Below, one piece after another: positions 61,121-64,000 of a DNA stretch of 64,000 nucleotides. The notes below the pieces were generated by a model. The model worked only from the letters and a program-made list of their open reading frames with translations. It searched no databases and was not told the origin of the DNA. A program made the position numbers and the translations under genes. The stretch's first letter is position 1. The number at the start of each line of letters is the position of its first letter. The DNA is from Bradyrhizobium sp. WBOS07. Its GTDB lineage: Bacteria; Pseudomonadota; Alphaproteobacteria; Rhizobiales; Xanthobacteraceae. The stretch is taken from the NCBI RefSeq assembly GCF_024585165.1, contig NZ_CP029008.1, positions 3,782,001 through 3,846,000 of the forward strand, in the 5' to 3' direction.

Positions 61121-62695
61121 ATGTCCATTTCCATGAAAGACGAAATGGCGACCCAGGAGCGGGTCTTCCGGACGCTCACGGGCCATCCCGGCGTGACGCG
61201 GATCGACACGCATGGAGCCTCGGTGTTCCTCGACGGCAAGCGCGCGCTGAAGATCAAGCGCGCCGTCCGATTTCCGTTCCTCGACTACTCGACGCTCGAA
61301 AAACGCAAGGCGGCGTGCGAGGAGGAGATCAGGATCAACCGGCCGTTGGCGCCGCAGGTCTATCATCGCGTCGTGGCGATCACGGAAGAGCCCGATGGGT
61401 CGGTGCAGGTTGGCGGCGCCGGTCGGGCGATCGAGTATGCAGTGGAGATGTCGCGCTTCGACGAAAGCAAAACGGTGGATCATCTGGCGAAGGCCGGGCC
61501 GCTGGATGCAAAGCTCGCCTTGGCCGCCGCAGACGCGATCGTGGCTTCGCATGCAGGGGCGGCCGACCCCGACGGAAAAGCATGGGTCTCATCCATCCCC
61601 GCCCTGATTGACGGCAACAGTCAGGGCCTGCGGGCTGGTGGGCGTTTGGGCCCGGAAGACTTCGAAAAGCTTAGTCAAGCCTCGCACGAGGCCTATTCGC
61701 GTCTCCGCCCCTTGCTCGCGGAGCGCGGCCGGAAGGGTTTTGTCCGCCGTTGCCACGGCGACCTGCATCTCGCAAACATCGTTCTGATCGATGACCGGCC
61801 CGTGCTGTTCGACGCCATCGAGTTCGATGCGCAGATGGCGACCGTCGACGTGCTCTACGATCTCGCATTCACGCTGATGGACCTGTTGCACCACGATCAG
61901 GCGCACGCGGCCAACATCGTCCTGAACCGATATCTCACCGCGACGCCCGCCGATAATTTGGACGCGCTCTCGGCCCTGCCGCTGTTCATGTCCCTCCGGG
62001 CGGCGATCCGCGCCCAGGTGGCTTTGGCACGGCTGAGGCCGCCGCATTCCGAAGACCCCGACATTGTCGAGCAGGCACGGCGCTATTTTGACCTCGCCAC
62101 GATGCTGATCCATCCTGCCGCCCCGCGCCTGATCGCCGTCGGCGGATTATCAGGCACCGGCAAGACAGTGCTGGCGCAAGCGCTGGCGCCCCGCATCGCA
62201 CCGCCGCCCGGAGCCGTCGTGCTGCGCAGCGACATCGTCCGCAAGCAGATGTTCGGGGTCGACGAAACCCATCGCTTGCCGCCCACCGCCTACACGCCGG
62301 AGCATGCAGGCCGCGTCTACGAAACGCTGGCTCAACTTGCCCGGCGGGTGCTGGCGCAAGGCCATTCCGCGATCATTGACGGCGTATTTGCCCGCGAGGA
62401 CGAACGAGACGCGATCGCGGCACTGGCGAGGGAGTGCAACGTGCCGCTGGACGGCCTGTTCCTGGTTGCGGACCTCGCGACCCGGCAAATGCGGATCGGA
62501 AGCCGTCGGGGAGACGCATCCGACGCCACGCAAGAGGTTGCCGCGCTGCAGGAGCGCTATAATATCGGCCGTGTCGGTTGGGCGACCATCGATGCATCCG
62601 GGACGCAAGAGCAGACGCTCCAGAACTGCCGGAACGCGATCGCTGCAGGCAAACAGGGCAATCTGATTGGCGCGGGCAAAGATGGCGCGACCTAG
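61121..62695 (+). CDS. aminoglycoside-phosphotransferase-like/AAA ATPase fusion protein
   Basis: A 524-residue protein. The N-terminal half is kinase-like with FVRRCHGDLHLANIVLIDD (HGDLH loop) and FDAIEFDAQMATVDVLYDLA (metal-binding region). The C-terminal half is a P-loop domain: RLIAVGGLSGTGKTVLAQAL as Walker A and AIIDGVFAREDERDAI. This pairing is annotated in many bacteria as a bifunctional phosphotransferase/ATP-binding protein of unknown substrate. It follows the dehydrogenase by 11 bases and overlaps the CHAD gene, so one transcript is likely. Confidence 0.87.
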   Translation: MSISMKDEMATQERVFRTLTGHPGVTRIDTHGASVFLDGKRALKIKRAVRFPFLDYSTLEKRKAACEEEIRINRPLAPQVYHRVVAITEEPDGSVQVGGAGRAIEYAVEMSRFDESKTVDHLAKAGPLDAKLALAAADAIVASHAGAADPDGKAWVSSIPALIDGNSQGLRAGGRLGPEDFEKLSQASHEAYSRLRPLLAERGRKGFVRRCHGDLHLANIVLIDDRPVLFDAIEFDAQMATVDVLYDLAFTLMDLLHHDQAHAANIVLNRYLTATPADNLDALSALPLFMSLRAAIRAQVALARLRPPHSEDPDIVEQARRYFDLATMLIHPAAPRLIAVGGLSGTGKTVLAQALAPRIAPPPGAVVLRSDIVRKQMFGVDETHRLPPTAYTPEHAGRVYETLAQLARRVLAQGHSAIIDGVFAREDERDAIAALARECNVPLDGLFLVADLATRQMRIGSRRGDASDATQEVAALQERYNIGRVGWATIDASGTQEQTLQNCRNAIAAGKQGNLIGAGKDGAT

Positions 62696-63653
62696 CACGA
62701 TCTCGACGGCCGCTCGCGTCACGCCGGCGGCACGTCGCAATGCCCTGCCTGGCCGCCTCAGTCCCGGTATGGCCTGCGATACCGCGTTCCGGATCATCGC
62801 GCGCCGTCACCTTGCCGCCATCCTCGCCCAGCATGACGGCACCTGCCGCGGCGATCCCGATGCGCTGCACCAGATCCGGATCGCCCTGACGCATCTGCGC
62901 ACCGCCATCCGCTTCTTCTCGCCGATGGTCGACGACGCCCTGCGACCGACGATCTGGGCGGAGCTGAAATGGCTGAACAGCCAGCTCGGCATGGTGCGGG
63001 ACCTCGATGTGGCGATCGAGCGGGTCGTGGCCGAGAGCGGCGACGAGCTCGCCGTGATCGCCGAGCTTCAACACTGGGACGAAAAACGCGCCGAGAGCCA
63101 TCGCGAGCTGGCGCGCGCGCTGCAATCCCCGCGCTATCGCCGCCTTGTCGAGCAGACCTCGGCCTGGATCGAGAGCGGCCCCTGGTCGACCCGGCGCAGC
63201 AAGGAAGCCATCCGGTTGCGCCGCTGCACGCTCGCTGACCATGCAATGGAGCGGCTGGCCGAGTGGGAGACGAAGCTGCTCAAGAAGGCGCGGAAGCTCC
63301 GCAAGCTCGACGTCGAGAAGCGTCACAAGCTGCGGCTTCTCAACAAGCGAATGACCTATTCGATCGAGTCACTCCAGGACCTGTTCGCTGATGAATCGCT
63401 GACGAAACAGAAGTCCATCCTCAAGCGATTGCGCAAGGCGCAACGGTCGCTCGGACAATTGAACGACGACGCGCGCGGCCAGGCGCTGGCCGCGTCATTG
63501 AATGGCGCAGGCCACGAAGCCAGCAAGCGCTTCCTCAACCGCAAGCGGGAAAAGAAGCTGCTGCGGAAGGCGTCGGCCGCCTACCGCAAACTGGACAAGA
63601 CCAAACCCTTCCGCTCCTCGGATCTCGCGCCAGGATCCGAACCGGAGGCTTAG
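62682..63653 (+). CDS. CHAD-domain protein
   Basis: The product has about 323 residues, mostly helical and rich in His, Arg and Lys. DALHQIRIALTHLRTAIRFF is the CHAD signature with conserved His and Arg residues; KRHKLRLLNKRMTYSIESLQ is its second copy. CHAD domains bind polyphosphate. It overlaps the phosphotransferase gene by 14 bases. Its stop overlaps the end of the convergent PHA synthase gene, and CHAD proteins have been reported with PHA granules, which fits. Confidence 0.85.
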   Translation: MARPSTISTAARVTPAARRNALPGRLSPGMACDTAFRIIARRHLAAILAQHDGTCRGDPDALHQIRIALTHLRTAIRFFSPMVDDALRPTIWAELKWLNSQLGMVRDLDVAIERVVAESGDELAVIAELQHWDEKRAESHRELARALQSPRYRRLVEQTSAWIESGPWSTRRSKEAIRLRRCTLADHAMERLAEWETKLLKKARKLRKLDVEKRHKLRLLNKRMTYSIESLQDLFADESLTKQKSILKRLRKAQRSLGQLNDDARGQALAASLNGAGHEASKRFLNRKREKKLLRKASAAYRKLDKTKPFRSSDLAPGSEPEA

Positions 63654-64000
63654 GTGTGGACGTAGTCCCCCGGCGCATCGGGCAGTCCCGGCGCGTCTCC
63701 AACTCCGATCCGCGGCGGATCGCAGGGCGCGCCGGAATGCGCCACTAGCCAATTAGCCCATTCCGGCCACCACGAGCCCTCGACGTGCGGAGCCAGCTTC
63801 AGCCATTCGTCGGCACCGACATAGGGGGCATCGGCAGCCTTGGTCAGCACCTGATAGCTATGGCCGGGCTCCTCTGGAGGTGCAACGACACCGGCATTGT
63901 GACCACCGCTGGTCAACAGGAACGTCACGTCGGCATCGACCTGATAGTTGATCTTGTAGACGGATCGCCACGGCGCCACGTGATCGGCGAGGGTGCCGAC
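63650..64000 (-). CDS. phaC: PHA synthase (class I PhaC), C-terminal part
   Basis: The last 116 codons of a gene that begins beyond the window. TLADHVAPWRSVYKINYQVD contains the conserved catalytic-region HxxPW block, and VTFLLTSGGHNAGVVAPPEE supplies the catalytic His (GGHNAG) of the alpha/beta hydrolase triad. WLKLAPHVEGSWWPEWANWL is the typical C-terminus. It polymerises hydroxyacyl-CoA into storage granules. The stop overlaps the CHAD gene's stop by four bases, tail to tail. Confidence 0.9.
   Translation of the reverse strand, partial: VGTLADHVAPWRSVYKINYQVDADVTFLLTSGGHNAGVVAPPEEPGHSYQVLTKAADAPYVGADEWLKLAPHVEGSWWPEWANWLVAHSGAPCDPPRIGVGDAPGLPDAPGDYVHT

Noticed and set aside
1..64000. Search by eye for tRNA, rRNA, CRISPR and transposase genes
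   Set aside because: No cloverleaf 3' ends, regularly spaced repeats or DDE/integrase motifs were recognised; a tRNA inside the island ends was looked for in particular and not seen.

Overview
The window reads as chromosomal DNA from an alphaproteobacterium of the Bradyrhizobium/Rhodopseudomonas kind. This is inferred from the high-GC codon use of the right two thirds, several TTGA(T/C)-N4-(G/A)TCAA boxes of the FNR/FixK type next to an FnrN/FixK1-like regulator, TctABC and TRAP solute transporters, a class I PHA synthase fragment and an RTX serralysin-like protein. No species is claimed. No rRNA, tRNA, CRISPR array or intact transposase was seen.

Region 1 (1 to about 22.4 kb) is a surface polysaccharide locus, visibly less GC-rich than the rest. 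Almost all genes lie on the minus strand and many are joined by 4-nt ATGA/GTGA overlaps. In transcription order it has a STELLO-like glycosyltransferase, a TylF-type methyltransferase, a Wzx-type flippase, a methyltransferase-like protein, a sugar formyltransferase-like enzyme, a NodB-fold deacetylase, the nonulosonic (sialic-like) acid set neuB-neuC-neuA, a capsule-type transferase, a methyltransferase, two GT4 enzymes, an AsnB-like amidotransferase, an O-antigen polymerase/ligase, a GT2 enzyme, another methyltransferase and a truncated GT4 gene at the left edge. A plus-strand glycosyltransferase and a GDP-L-fucose synthase close the locus. Together these would build a nonulosonate- and probably fucose-containing, methylated and possibly formylated or amidated glycan.

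Region 2 (22.5 to 31.1 kb) holds a secreted metalloprotease-like RTX protein, a small exported protein and a CaiB/BaiF CoA-transferase gene. The last 58 bp of shared sequence in the CoA-transferase 3' end recur exactly 3,518 bp downstream, followed by a second, divergent version of the same C-terminus. The 3.46 kb between the copies is foreign-looking: an orphan O-antigen polymerase, a zinc-ribbon ORF, an unknown small gene and a truncated P63C-domain gene. This looks like an integrated or decayed mobile segment that used a protein-coding gene end as its attachment site. An outer-membrane beta-barrel gene follows.

Region 3 (31.2 to 50.4 kb) is catabolic. It contains tctCBA, two enoyl-CoA hydratases, two tandem class V aminotransferases divergent from a GntR regulator, a GlcD-like FAD/Fe-S oxidase with a GlcG-like protein, a molybdopterin oxidoreductase, a TRAP transporter operon with an SDR, and a divergent cyclase-family hydrolase. 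Two strong dyads, at 38032-38057 and 49443-49473, look like operators for the two divergent promoters.

Region 4 (50.4 to 64 kb) is a low-oxygen/envelope block. It has a Crp/Fnr regulator, an FnrN/FixK1-like Fe-S regulator, a 41-residue membrane protein, a small cytochrome c, an Mla-type lipid ABC transporter, a DUF883-like and holin-X-like pair, an NDP-forming acyl-CoA ligase/GNAT fusion, a broken universal stress protein gene, a zinc alcohol dehydrogenase, a phosphotransferase/ATPase fusion, a CHAD protein and the 3' end of phaC. Five FixK-type boxes lie about 55 to 70 bp upstream of start codons here, which suggests one microaerobic regulon.
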